Of a stretch of DNA of 42,942 nt, positions 24,443-30,872 are shown one piece after another. Within the stretch, counting starts at the first letter, position 1. Each line of letters opens with the position of its first letter. Made by a program: the position numbers and the translations under genes. The notes under the pieces were generated by a model that worked only from the letters and a program-made list of their open reading frames with translations, was not told the origin of the DNA and ran no database searches. Source of the DNA: a virus; the IMG/VR virus record IMGVR_UViG_3300027733_000088, positions 1 through 42,942 of that record, one strand, 5' to 3'.

Positions 24443-24892
24443 ATGGGAACGCCTAAAAACAAAGAAGACTTCAAAACTTGGGTTAAGTTAAATACTGAAA
24501 CCAAAGAGGAGAGGGATGCCCGTATAAAAGAGTGGTGGATGAACTTAAAACCATTTAAAAATCGACACGATGTCCCAACCTTACCAAGAGTAGAGAAAGA
24601 AGAATGGGAGGAATTTTACGTACCTAAATTAATTGGCGCAGGGGCCATACCTAAGAAAGATTTAGTTATTGGTGAATACTACATCGGAAATCATAGATGT
24701 ACAGGAATCGCAAGATGGAATGGTAAAGTGTTTGAGTATTGGAAGTGGGAGTTTTTTCCTATGGAAGACGAGTGTAATCATTTTGAAGATGATGATGGGT
24801 TTGCGTTATTTGTACCAATAGGAATTGGTACCAAAGAAGAGTTTGATAAATACAATTACGAAAATTGGAAAAAAGAAAAAGATAAAAAATGA
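24443..24892 (+). CDS. Conserved phage-type hypothetical protein
   Basis: 149 residues rich in Trp, Lys and Glu. 'GEYYIGNHRCTGIARWNGKVFEYWKWEF' and 'HFEDDDGFALFVPIG' look like a compact beta-rich domain; I cannot name the family. It heads a small operon driven by a Bacteroidota-type promoter and overlaps the HAD gene by ATGA, so the two are translationally coupled. Confidence 0.75.
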   Translation: MGTPKNKEDFKTWVKLNTETKEERDARIKEWWMNLKPFKNRHDVPTLPRVEKEEWEEFYVPKLIGAGAIPKKDLVIGEYYIGNHRCTGIARWNGKVFEYWKWEFFPMEDECNHFEDDDGFALFVPIGIGTKEEFDKYNYENWKKEKDKK

Positions 24893-25503
24893 AAGTAATA
24901 TTTTTAGATAATGATGGGGTAATCTGTCTATATAATAACTGGGGAGGTCGTTCCAAAAAATGGTCGAAGTATCGTTCTGAGAATCCTGAATCAAGTAAGT
25001 CAATTAGTGATGGACCTGTGAACGTAAGATTTGATGACTTTGACCAAAAAGCCATCAAGGTTTTAAATGAAATTTTAGAAGAAACAGGAGCTGAAATTGT
25101 GGTGTCTTCTGATTGGAGATATCATGCAACCTTAGAAGAATTAGGTGAATATTACCTATCTCAAGGAATCTTAAAGAAACCTATTGGTTTCACAAAAAGA
25201 TTAAAAGAATGTGATGTACCTGAAAACTTCATATGGTCTCGCCAGTTTGATTTAGAACAGTCAAGGTCCTTAGAGATACTTCAATACCTTCGAGACAATC
25301 CTGAGGTCACAGAATGGGTTGCCGTGGACGATTTAAACATGGGTATCCCACAGACTCACGAGAGTTGGGGAGAAATGGAGATGGATTGGGGTTTAACCAA
25401 TTTTGTCTTAACTCCAAAAAGTACTGAAGGAATCAAACAATCGGGGATAAAAGAAAAAATAACCAAGTATTTAATTAATGACAGTACTAAACCAAATAGT
25501 TAA
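24889..25503 (+). CDS. HAD-superfamily hydrolase (nucleic-acid-repair type)
   Basis: 204 residues. HAD motif I is 'VIFLDNDGVI' (D6-N-D8), motif II is 'IVVSSDWR', and motif IV is 'WVAVDDLNMG'. The pattern 'SSDWR' plus 'W.A.DD' fits the HAD branch often fused to, or found with, phage RNA/DNA repair enzymes, so a nucleotide or polynucleotide 3'-phosphatase is plausible. It overlaps the upstream gene by 4 nt and contains the start of the next small membrane-protein gene in another frame. Confidence 0.85.
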   Translation: MKVIFLDNDGVICLYNNWGGRSKKWSKYRSENPESSKSISDGPVNVRFDDFDQKAIKVLNEILEETGAEIVVSSDWRYHATLEELGEYYLSQGILKKPIGFTKRLKECDVPENFIWSRQFDLEQSRSLEILQYLRDNPEVTEWVAVDDLNMGIPQTHESWGEMEMDWGLTNFVLTPKSTEGIKQSGIKEKITKYLINDSTKPNS

Positions 25504-25597
25504 CCTTATAGTTGGTCTTGTCTTAGTAGTATTAATAATTTTCATTATTGTTAGTGTTGCGTTTTGGCTTGGAAATAAATTGAGTAAAGATGATTGA
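25478..25597 (+). CDS. Overlapping 39-residue single-span membrane peptide
   Basis: Reads MTVLNQIVNLIVGLVLVVLI then a further hydrophobic stretch and a charged tail ending KLSKDD. One membrane span with a short cytoplasmic end. It starts 26 nt inside the HAD gene and its stop overlaps the next start (25590), so three genes are chained by overlaps. Candidates include a small holin-like or membrane-regulatory peptide; too short to assign. Confidence 0.6.
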   Translation: MTVLNQIVNLIVGLVLVVLIIFIIVSVAFWLGNKLSKDD

Positions 25598-25781
25598 TAT
25601 TTTAAAAATAATTAAAGAAGGAGGACCTATTAGAAAATTTGATGGTATTGCACCTGAAGGGTTTGTTTTGGTCCATGAGGATACTTTAGAAGAATTAAAA
25701 GATTTTGAGGTTTGGAAAGAATGGAAACATAACCAAATTTCTATTAGAGATTTAAATAATAAACACTTGGATAAAGTATAA
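25590..25781 (+). CDS. Small protein with packaging-like N-terminus
   Basis: 63 residues. MIDILKIIKEGGPIRKFDGI has I8-K9-E10, exactly the position of the I-A-E cleavage site in T4 internal proteins; the rest is acidic and helical. The start overlaps the end of the membrane-peptide gene. Function unknown. Its last codons overlap the promoter of the following non-coding RNA. Confidence 0.6.
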   Translation: MIDILKIIKEGGPIRKFDGIAPEGFVLVHEDTLEELKDFEVWKEWKHNQISIRDLNNKHLDKV

Positions 25782-25797
25782 AAAATTGTTACATTTG
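25767..25797 (+). promoter_or_regulatory. Promoter of the 25.8-kb non-coding RNA
   Basis: TTG (25767-25769), a 20-nt spacer and TACATTTG (25790-25797), followed by a long gene-free structured stretch. Confidence 0.7.
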
Positions 25798-25803
25798 TAA
25801 CAC

Positions 25804-25973
25804 AATTAAAGGCGTTAGGTATATGTGAATTTGAATTGAGGTAGAACTCAACAAGGTAAACCATAAAACCTTAACGTATGGTGGTCAAACTATTGTAGTT
25901 GTCTGCAGCGACGAACGGAAGTGCACTCTCAGGGGATACCCCAATAGTCACTGACCACCTTTTTTATTTTTTT
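25804..25973 (+). ncRNA. Structured non-coding RNA of unknown class
   Basis: About 165 nt between a host-type promoter and a T-run, with no open frame of note. Domain 1: CGTTAGG (25813-25819) pairs with CCTTAACG (25869-25876, one bulge), enclosing the hairpin TTGAG/CTCAA (25836-25851). Domain 2: GGTGGTCA (25880-25887) pairs with TGACCACC (25952-25959), and inside it ACTATTG (25889-25895) pairs with CAATAGT (25942-25948). A GGGG-ATA-CCCC hairpin lies within. The last stem plus T-run serves as terminator. Size and long helix could suit a 6S-type RNA, or it may be a leader of the PspC gene, whose ATG follows 5 nt later. Confidence 0.75.
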
Positions 25974-25978
25974 AAATT

Positions 25979-26167
25979 ATGAAAAAAGAATTATTAAGAA
26001 AAAGAGAATCCAGACTTGGAGGAGTTTGTGGGGGATTAGAGGATTATTTTGGAGTTGACGAAACCATATTTCGTGTTCTTTTTTTAGTCGGGATTTTTAC
26101 ACCTTTTCCATCAATTTTTACATATCTTTTACTTTGGGCGGTAATCCCAAAAGAACCAAAATATTAA
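25979..26167 (+). CDS. PspC-domain membrane protein
   Basis: 62 residues: 'RLGGVCGGLEDYFGVDETIFRVLFLVG' followed by a second hydrophobic helix and 'LLLWAVIPKEP' is the whole PspC domain. Host PspC proteins sense or stabilise the inner membrane during phage-shock stress. A phage copy may damp that response or bind host partners. The start lies 5 nt after the T-run of the preceding RNA. Confidence 0.88.
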   Translation: MKKELLRKRESRLGGVCGGLEDYFGVDETIFRVLFLVGIFTPFPSIFTYLLLWAVIPKEPKY

Positions 26168-26168
26168 T

Positions 26169-26564
26169 ATGAACAAAGTAATTAAAAACCCAACACTATT
26201 TGTGGATATTGACGGTACTTTAGTTAAGTATAGGAAGTTCAGTGAACTTGCCGAGTCAACATTAACTCCAATTCAAGATGTTATTGATTATGTTAATAGT
26301 CATCATGATAATGGTTCTGTTGTTGTAATTACAACCGCTCGTCCTGAGAGTTATAGATTATTTACTAAACAAGAACTTGACACCCTTGGTGTTAGATATA
26401 GCCAATTAATTATGGAGATGGGAAGAGGTACAAGAGTAATCTTGAATGACATTGACCCTGAAAATCCTGAATTACCAAGAGCAATTGGTATAAACTTAGA
26501 AAGAGATGGTGGATTAAAAGATATCACAATCCCATCTTATATTAGTCCTTATGAATCAGATTAA
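26169..26564 (+). CDS. HAD-superfamily phosphatase
   Basis: 131 residues. Motif I 'LFVDIDGTLV' (D-I-D), motif II-like 'VVVITTARPESY', and a late 'VILNDIDPENPE' acidic motif. It resembles the small HAD phosphatases of phages and polynucleotide kinase 3'-phosphatase domains, without a kinase. It starts 1 nt after the PspC stop and overlaps the DUF2061 gene by 14 nt, so the three form an operon. Substrate unknown. Confidence 0.85.
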   Translation: MNKVIKNPTLFVDIDGTLVKYRKFSELAESTLTPIQDVIDYVNSHHDNGSVVVITTARPESYRLFTKQELDTLGVRYSQLIMEMGRGTRVILNDIDPENPELPRAIGINLERDGGLKDITIPSYISPYESD

Positions 26565-26886
26565 AGTATCCGCTAAACGACATTTAGCAAAAACAATAAG
26601 TTATCGAATAATCAGTACCGCAGTTGGTTTTTTAATCATGTGGTGGGCAACTGGAAATATAACATTTGGAGCGGCGTTTGGCGTTGCCGAATTATTATAT
26701 AAACCAATACAATATTACATCCACGAAAGAATTTGGTACCGTTTCATTAAATTTGGATTAGTTGAAGTTAAGCCAACTAAAAAACCAAAACCTGTTAAAG
26801 AAGAGGAATCAACCTTATTAACGGGTTTACCTGAAGAAACTCAAGTTAAAATTAAAAGACTTACTTATACAAAGAAAACCGATTAA
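26551..26886 (+). CDS. DUF2061 membrane protein
   Basis: 111 residues. 'KRHLAKTISYRIISTAVGFLIMWWATGN...GAAFGVAELLYKPIQYYIHERIWYRF' is the DUF2061 signature, a two-helix membrane domain of unknown role. The C-terminal 45 residues are a Lys/Pro/Glu-rich cytoplasmic tail. Cotranscribed with PspC and the HAD gene; ends at a strong terminator. Confidence 0.88.
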   Translation: MNQIKVSAKRHLAKTISYRIISTAVGFLIMWWATGNITFGAAFGVAELLYKPIQYYIHERIWYRFIKFGLVEVKPTKKPKPVKEEESTLLTGLPEETQVKIKRLTYTKKTD

Positions 26887-26904
26887 TAGAATCGGTTTTT
26901 TTTT
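26875..26904 (+). terminator. Terminator after the DUF2061 gene
   Basis: AAAACCGATT/AATCGGTTTT stem with a long T run; the stop codon lies inside the hairpin. Confidence 0.9.
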
Positions 26905-26916
26905 ATCTAATTCAGG

Positions 26917-26923
26917 TATTTAT
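26917..26923 (+). promoter_or_regulatory. TATTTAT box before the M15-type peptidase gene
   Basis: 6 nt before the ATG at 26930, just after a terminator. Confidence 0.5.
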
Positions 26924-26929
26924 TAATAC

Positions 26930-28234
26930 ATGAAAGTAAATAAAGACATATTATCAATATATGAAGAGATTCTAACCAACAATAAGAATATCTTAAGTGA
27001 ATTAGAGTTAGTTAAACTCAACGACACAAATTACAGTAATCTTAAATATGATAATGACGGAACTCAGTCTGATTCGGTTAACAAACCGTTATTAGATGAT
27101 ATTAATGCTGCTGCAAAGGCTGCAGGTATAACCGCTACCGTAACAACTGCAAGTACAGGTCACTCTGACAAAACAGTTACAGGTAATAAAAGTAGACATG
27201 GTCAACAGACTGCAGTTGATATAGCCATATTAAATAACATTGGAGCTGGAGGAGCAAGTAATTCATCTAACGGTAATGCCGAGTTTAGAACTTTTGGAAA
27301 CAAATTAAAAGATGCTTTGGTATCTATGGGATACACATGGAATACTGAGTCTGGTAACAGTAAAGCTGTATTATGGCAAACTGATACAGGTGGTAATCAT
27401 TATAATCACTTACACGTATCAAATAATTCAGGAGAGTCAGGAACTGCTCCTACAGTGGATTCAAACGCAAGTGAAACCGCATATAACGCAGCAACCGCAG
27501 ACAAAACACAAGGTGGAGCGTCTGTTTTTAACGCATCAGGAGTTAAAAGAGACGATTATTTATTAAGTGTTGGACAACAATTAGCCAATAAATTTGTTAA
27601 AACTGAAAGTACTCAGATTGAAGAACAAAAGAAATTTGGTAAAGATGTGACTAATCGATATGGTAGACTTATTTTACCAAAAGATTCAAATCCAAAGATT
27701 AAAAGTCCAATTTCAGGGACAGTATATAATAAAAGATATTCATCAAGTTGTTTAAATCAAATAACCATAATGAATACTGATAATAAAAAATTCTATCTAC
27801 AATTTTGTGGTATAAGTAATCCTAAAGTTAGAGATGGTCAAACTATTTCTGTTGGGGATATTTTAGGTAATACAGATACTGATGTTGAGATTACAATGTA
27901 CGACAGTTCTTGGAACACAATTCAAATTAGACCCGAAGGTATTGACAAATACACTGAAAAGAAAAAAGAATCTGAAGAAAAAGGTAAGAAAAAAAATAGT
28001 TCTGAAAAATATTACGCAGACCCATTAACTGCAATGGCTGCATCGATACCAGCAAAAATATTAGATAAAGTATTTGGAGACAAATATGACAAATCAGGTA
28101 ATATGACTCAGAAAAGATGGGGCGGGGTTGCGGATGAAAAACCTGTAGACCCATGGTTATTGGACTTAATTAAAAGTCCGTTTACATCTAAAAAAGTTAA
28201 CGAGAATATAGAAAGAATCAAAAAGTTACTATAA
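26930..28234 (+). CDS. M15-like peptidase fused to an M23-like fold
   Basis: 434 residues. 'SRHGQQTAVDIAI' (H90, D97) and 'HYNHLHVS' (H160, H162) give the zinc ligands of M15/VanY-type D,D-peptidases. Residues about 235-305 ('SPISGTVYN', 'ITIMNTDNKKFYLQF', 'V.DGQTISVGDILGNTDTD') resemble an M23 lysostaphin barrel without its metal ligands, so that part may only bind the wall. The N-terminus (MKVNKDILSIYEEILTNN) has I-Y-E at 10-12. No signal peptide, so a virion-associated wall hydrolase is more likely than a free endolysin. Ends at a terminator. Confidence 0.78.
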   Translation: MKVNKDILSIYEEILTNNKNILSELELVKLNDTNYSNLKYDNDGTQSDSVNKPLLDDINAAAKAAGITATVTTASTGHSDKTVTGNKSRHGQQTAVDIAILNNIGAGGASNSSNGNAEFRTFGNKLKDALVSMGYTWNTESGNSKAVLWQTDTGGNHYNHLHVSNNSGESGTAPTVDSNASETAYNAATADKTQGGASVFNASGVKRDDYLLSVGQQLANKFVKTESTQIEEQKKFGKDVTNRYGRLILPKDSNPKIKSPISGTVYNKRYSSSCLNQITIMNTDNKKFYLQFCGISNPKVRDGQTISVGDILGNTDTDVEITMYDSSWNTIQIRPEGIDKYTEKKKESEEKGKKKNSSEKYYADPLTAMAASIPAKILDKVFGDKYDKSGNMTQKRWGGVADEKPVDPWLLDLIKSPFTSKKVNENIERIKKLL

Positions 28235-28239
28235 TAAAA

Positions 28240-28268
28240 AAACCCACCAATAGGTGGGTTTTATTTTT
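28240..28268 (+). terminator. Terminator after the M15-type peptidase gene
   Basis: AAACCCACC/GGTGGGTTT stem with a 4-nt loop, then TTATTTTT. On the minus strand it could also serve the small lipoprotein gene. Confidence 0.85.
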
Positions 28269-28282
28269 CCAATAGAATGTAA

Positions 28283-28465
28283 TTATTTTTTTTCTTCTAC
28301 TGATGCAGGTGCTTCAGCTTTTACAGAATCTACAGCCACTGCTGCTGAATCTACTTTTACTGAATCTACTGCCACTACAGTTGAGTCAGAGTTAACTTCA
28401 GTTGATTTTCCGTTACCACAAGAGGCCAATGCTACGATTGCAAAAATTGCTAATACTTTTTTCAT
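28283..28465 (-). CDS. Small lipoprotein
   Basis: 60 residues. Signal peptide MKKVLAIFAIVALAS precedes the lipobox Cys16 (ALASC), and 'CGNGKSTE' follows. The mature part is a repeat of 'VDSVKVDSAAVAVDSVKAE', acidic and probably unstructured. The signal sequence is very like those of small flavobacterial lipoproteins, which suggests acquisition from the host. It may coat the outer membrane or serve as a spanin-like or exclusion protein; none of these is shown. Confidence 0.8.
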   Translation of the reverse strand: MKKVLAIFAIVALASCGNGKSTEVNSDSTVVAVDSVKVDSAAVAVDSVKAEAPASVEEKK

Positions 28466-28556
28466 GTTTTTTTCTTTTTTTTTGTTAATTAATTAATAGA
28501 CTATAAATATACAATAACCATTCCATTTTGTCAATTTTTTTTACATTTTTTTTCTG

Positions 28557-28642
28557 CGGAAGATGAGAGGCTCGAACTCTCGCGGCTTTGACACCCTACT
28601 TGTTTAGCAAACAAGCCCCTTCACCAACTTGGGTAATCTTCC
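28557..28642 (-). tRNA. tRNA-Ser (GCT)
   Basis: 86 nt class II tRNA with a long variable arm. Acceptor GGAAGAT/ATCTTCC, anticodon loop TTGCTAA with GCT, T-arm GTTCGAG, discriminator G. CCA not encoded. Reads AGC/AGT. Confidence 0.95.
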
Positions 28643-28647
28643 TTTTT

Positions 28648-28983
28648 TTACAATAATTGTAAAAGGTAATATGATAATTTATATCCCGTAAATGCTCCTA
28701 AAGCCGATGGTATTGGGAAAACTATCATTCTTCCTAAATCTGTTACATATTTGGGACGGTTAACTATTTTACCCATAAAAAAGTAATACGTTAGATAACC
28801 TAATAACACCGCCAAATCCGCTCTTGTTGCAATAAACACAACAATAGTCGCACCAATAAACCCAAAAGTAAAATTATCCCTAACTCCTTCCCAAATTTCT
28901 GAAGTAGTTGCGTCTTTATACTCTTTTACAATTTTCTTAAACTTGGCTCTATTGCCAGTTTTCTTTTTAATTTCATTTTCCAT
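28648..28983 (-). CDS. Small membrane protein
   Basis: 111 residues from the ATG at 28983 (MENEIKKKTGNRAKFKKIVK); an upstream start would run into the tRNA-Ile gene. A basic cytoplasmic N-terminus is followed by hydrophobic segments at about 43-70 and 80-108. The ATG lies 3 nt after the tRNA-Ile 3' end, so it is probably cotranscribed with the tRNA and released by tRNA processing. No family recognised. Confidence 0.65.
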   Translation of the reverse strand: MENEIKKKTGNRAKFKKIVKEYKDATTSEIWEGVRDNFTFGFIGATIVVFIATRADLAVLLGYLTYYFFMGKIVNRPKYVTDLGRMIVFPIPSALGAFTGYKLSYYLLQLL

Positions 28984-28985
28984 TG

Positions 28986-29059
28986 TTGGAATAGATGGAC
29001 TCGAACCATCGACTTTCACCGTATCAGGATGACACTCTAACCAACTGAGTTATATTCCA
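28986..29059 (-). tRNA. tRNA-Ile (GAT)
   Basis: Acceptor TGGAATA/TATTCCA, loop CTGATAC with GAT, T-arm GTTCGAG, discriminator A. Reads ATT/ATC. Confidence 0.94.
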
Positions 29060-29101
29060 TTGTTATTGGTACAAATATAGTTATTTTGTACGAGAAAAAA
29101 A

Positions 29102-29130
29102 AATCCCCCTGACTTTTAATCAGAGGGATT
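29102..29130 (-). terminator. Terminator after the 29154-29603 gene
   Basis: AATCCCTCTGA pairs with TCAGGGGGATT (one mismatch); on the minus strand a run of eight or more Ts follows. Confidence 0.85.
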
Positions 29131-29153
29131 CAGTATTAGATTTTAACAGTATA

Positions 29154-29603
29154 TTATTTTAAGAATCTTAATTTATACACTGTGGAGAATATTAATTCCT
29201 GAACCGTATCAATCTGATTTTGAATGAATGATTCTTTAACGTTTTTTCTAACTTTCTCAATCATAGTATCTAATGATTTGAAATAATTAATTACTTGCTC
29301 AGAACTCTTATAGTCCTCAGTTTTAAGCGAGTCATAATTTTTAATAATATCGTACTTACCTTGATAACTTTCGATAATACCGTCCACTAACGCATCAATT
29401 CCTTCATAGTATCCTTGTAATGCTTTATGTTCAGAATATGACTTAGTCTGTAAATGAAAGATGTGTACTTGAGTTTGAGAATGTAATAGTGTTGACACCA
29501 TATTCTTAAATCCTGAGTTACCTTTAGTTTCAGGCTTATTTTCCTGTTCATTCAGGTGCATTACCTTGAATAGTTGCTCTCTTGTTAATGTTACTTTTTC
29601 CAT
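29154..29603 (-). CDS. Hypothetical helical protein with packaging-like N-terminus
   Basis: 149 residues, MEKVTLTREQLFKVMHLNEQ at the start, with L-N-E at 17-19 followed by Q. The remainder is helical and charged with many Ser, Tyr and Lys residues; no motif known. The minus-strand TATTTAT box (29608-29614) is exactly 4 nt from the ATG and a strong terminator follows, so it is a single-gene unit between two tRNA genes. Possibly a packaged internal protein. Confidence 0.65.
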   Translation of the reverse strand: MEKVTLTREQLFKVMHLNEQENKPETKGNSGFKNMVSTLLHSQTQVHIFHLQTKSYSEHKALQGYYEGIDALVDGIIESYQGKYDIIKNYDSLKTEDYKSSEQVINYFKSLDTMIEKVRKNVKESFIQNQIDTVQELIFSTVYKLRFLK

Positions 29604-29607
29604 AGTG

Positions 29608-29614
29608 ATAAATA
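29608..29614 (-). promoter_or_regulatory. TATTTAT box before the 29154-29603 gene
   Basis: 4 nt before the ATG at 29603. Confidence 0.55.
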
Positions 29615-29635
29615 GTCATAACTATGGAAATGTTG

Positions 29636-29721
29636 CGGAAGGAGTAGGATTCGAACCCACGGTACCTTGCAGTACTTCAGTTTTCAAGACTGACGCAATA
29701 GACCAACTCTGCCATCCTTCC
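29636..29721 (-). tRNA. tRNA-Ser (TGA)
   Basis: 86 nt class II. Acceptor GGAAGGA/TCCTTCC, loop CTTGAAA with TGA, long variable arm, discriminator G. Reads TCN. Confidence 0.95.
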
Positions 29722-29726
29722 GTAAT

Positions 29727-29853
29727 AAGTGTTTTGGTCAACCACTCGCATCCCACCAATCTGTTGTATCAAACTTTCTGTAGTCCAAACGATTAAATCT
29801 CCTACTACTCATTCTCAACTCACTTGCCTAAGCCTTGTCCGTTGTAAACACTT
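29727..29853 (-). ncRNA. Structured non-tRNA spacer RNA 1
   Basis: The whole interval between tRNA-His and tRNA-Ser(TGA) is closed by a perfect 8-bp inverted repeat, AAGTGTTT/AAACACTT. Inside is a TTGGT/ACCAA hairpin and no open frame. Unknown class. Confidence 0.5.
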
Positions 29854-29855
29854 TG

Positions 29856-29929
29856 GGTAACTAACGGGAATCGAACCCGTGACAACTTGAACCACAATCA
29901 AGCGCTCTACCTACTGAGCTATAGCCACC
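29856..29929 (-). tRNA. tRNA-His (GTG)
   Basis: Acceptor GTGGCTA/TAGTTAC with the extra G at -1 facing C73, the histidine identity pair. Loop TTGTGGT with GTG. Confidence 0.94.
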
Positions 29930-29934
29930 ATATG

Positions 29935-30004
29935 TTGCGTGTTCGGGGTTTGAACCCGATTGACCATCCTTATGAGAGATAGTTCTTTTCCTCTAAGCCA
30001 CGCA
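29935..30004 (-). tRNA. tRNA with CAT anticodon (Met, copy 1)
   Basis: 70 nt. Acceptor TGCGTGG/ACACGCA with one mismatch at the inner pair, loop CTCATAA, weak anticodon stem with G:U pairs, T-arm GTTCAAA. No initiator features (no triple GC pairs in the anticodon stem). Could be elongator Met or lysidine-modified Ile2. Confidence 0.85.
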
Positions 30005-30010
30005 GTTTAG

Positions 30011-30082
30011 AGGTTCTATTAGGATTCGAACCTAAACTCCAAAATCCGTAGTTTTGTGTGCTATCCGTTACACCATAAAACC
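30011..30082 (-). tRNA. tRNA-Arg (ACG)
   Basis: Acceptor GGTTTTA/TAGAACC, anticodon stem CAAAA/TTTTG, loop CTACGGA with ACG (A34 normally edited to inosine to read CGT/CGC/CGA). The discriminator is T, which is unusual for Arg. Confidence 0.9.
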
Positions 30083-30160
30083 CTAATCGCGGTCATTGTC
30101 CCATTTGACAACAATCATCAAAATAACCCATACCAATAAAAACCACATATTTTTTTCCAT
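30083..30160 (-). CDS. 25-residue membrane micropeptide between tRNAs
   Basis: Reads MEKNMWFLLVWVILMIVVKW then DNDRD. A single hydrophobic span with charged ends; its stop codon abuts the 5' end of tRNA-Arg. No promoter of its own is clear. The regular membrane pattern supports a real gene, but size makes this uncertain. Confidence 0.45.
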   Translation of the reverse strand: MEKNMWFLLVWVILMIVVKWDNDRD

Positions 30161-30169
30161 TTTATTTAG

Positions 30170-30240
30170 TTACCCGAGCTGGATTCGAACCAACCCTAAA
30201 TGCACCAAAAACATTTGTGCTACCGCTACACCATCGGGCA
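30170..30240 (-). tRNA. tRNA-Gln (TTG)
   Basis: Acceptor TGCCCGA/TCGGGTA, anticodon stem AATGT/GCATT, loop TTTTGGT with TTG, T-arm GTTCGAA, discriminator A. Confidence 0.92.
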
Positions 30241-30246
30241 ATATTG

Positions 30247-30320
30247 TGGACCAGCCTGGGCTCGAACCAGGGACCTACGCATTATGAGTGCGGCGCTCTA
30301 ACCAACTGAGCTACAAGTCC
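30247..30320 (-). tRNA. tRNA with CAT anticodon (copy 2; Met or Ile2)
   Basis: Acceptor GGACTTG/CTGGTCC with one T:T mismatch, loop CTCATAA, T-arm GTTCGAG. Its body (GTAGCTCAGTTGGTTAGAGC) is like bacterial elongator Met and Ile2 tRNAs. If it is Ile2, it would read ATA and complete decoding. Confidence 0.88.
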
Positions 30321-30326
30321 AAAATG

Positions 30327-30408
30327 TGGGAGTAGTAGGACTCGAACCTACGAACTCAAAAGAGGGAAGATTTACAGTCTTCTGCAATTGCCGCTATGCG
30401 ATACTCCC
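30327..30408 (-). tRNA. tRNA-Tyr (GTA)
   Basis: 82 nt class II. Acceptor GGGAGTA/TACTCCC, loop CTGTAAA with GTA, discriminator A. Confidence 0.95.
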
Positions 30409-30413
30409 AAAGT

Positions 30414-30540
30414 AAGGAAAGGAGAAGATGGTTCAGTGGACAACTCCTTTTATGATTGGCATTACTATAGTAGTTCAAACTCCGACGATACTAACTTCCC
30501 ACCTCTACCAGGTATTTCATATCATCATTCCCCAATCAAC
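30414..30540 (-). ncRNA. Tandem structured RNA, unit A
   Basis: Closed stem AAAGGAG (30418-30424) with CTCCTTT (30444-30450), then GATTGG (30454-30459) pairing with CCAATC (30532-30537). It shares sequence and layout with unit B 137 nt further on. Strand is assumed from the flanking tRNAs. Confidence 0.65.
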
Positions 30541-30550
30541 CTAATATTTT

Positions 30551-30672
30551 AAGGAAAGTAGAAGATGGGTGCGTGGACATCTACTTTTATGATTGGCATT
30601 TCTTTGACTTCATTCAGTCCCCTCGCTTACATTCCAACTCCTTAGAGAAGGTGTAAGGCTTTCCAATCAACC
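30551..30672 (-). ncRNA. Tandem structured RNA, unit B
   Basis: Same fold as unit A: AAAGTAG (30555-30561) with CTACTTT (30581-30587), GATTGG (30591-30596) with CCAATC (30663-30668). The G-C pair of unit A's stem is a T-A pair here, a compensatory change. Inner hairpins (GACT/AGTC, CTTACA/TGTAAG) differ from unit A. Confidence 0.65.
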
Positions 30673-30677
30673 TTTAG

Positions 30678-30750
30678 CACGCATGAAAGGATTCGAACCT
30701 CTGACACATAGTTTTGGAGACTACTGCTCTACCGTCTGAGCTACACACGT
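30678..30750 (-). tRNA. tRNA-Trp (CCA)
   Basis: Acceptor ACGTGTG/CATGCGT with two G:U pairs, loop CTCCAAA with CCA, discriminator G as expected for Trp. Confidence 0.94.
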
Positions 30751-30751
30751 A

Positions 30752-30871
30752 TTATTTTTTTATAATTCCTGCCTTAATAAGAAACTTACGAGCAGATTTC
30801 TTATTTTTACAAGCTTTTTTTGTTGTTTTTCTAATGGCTTTAACCATTTTGTCAATTTCTTTCTTTGTCAT
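30752..30871 (-). CDS. 39-residue basic protein between tRNAs
   Basis: Begins MTKKEIDKMVKAIRKTTKKA and ends with 'KSARKFLIKAGIIKK'. About a third Lys/Arg. The C-terminal 'SARKFLIKAGI' resembles the short ends of many small phage and plasmid proteins. The ATG lies 1 nt after the tRNA-Cys 3' end and the stop is next to tRNA-Trp, so it is made from the tRNA transcript. Nucleic-acid binding is plausible from charge. Confidence 0.7.
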   Translation of the reverse strand: MTKKEIDKMVKAIRKTTKKACKNKKSARKFLIKAGIIKK

Positions 30872-30872
30872 G

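Noticed and set aside
28984-29019. N-terminal extension of the 28648-28983 membrane protein
   Set aside because: It reads through the 3' part of tRNA-Ile; the ATG at 28983 just after the tRNA is preferred.
29566-30287. Plus-strand frames with 'GVGFEPT' or 'WIRTNPK' type sequences, also at 31814-32020, 34738-34963, 36179-36439 and 36787-37128
   Set aside because: These are classic antisense translations of tRNA T-arms, not genes.
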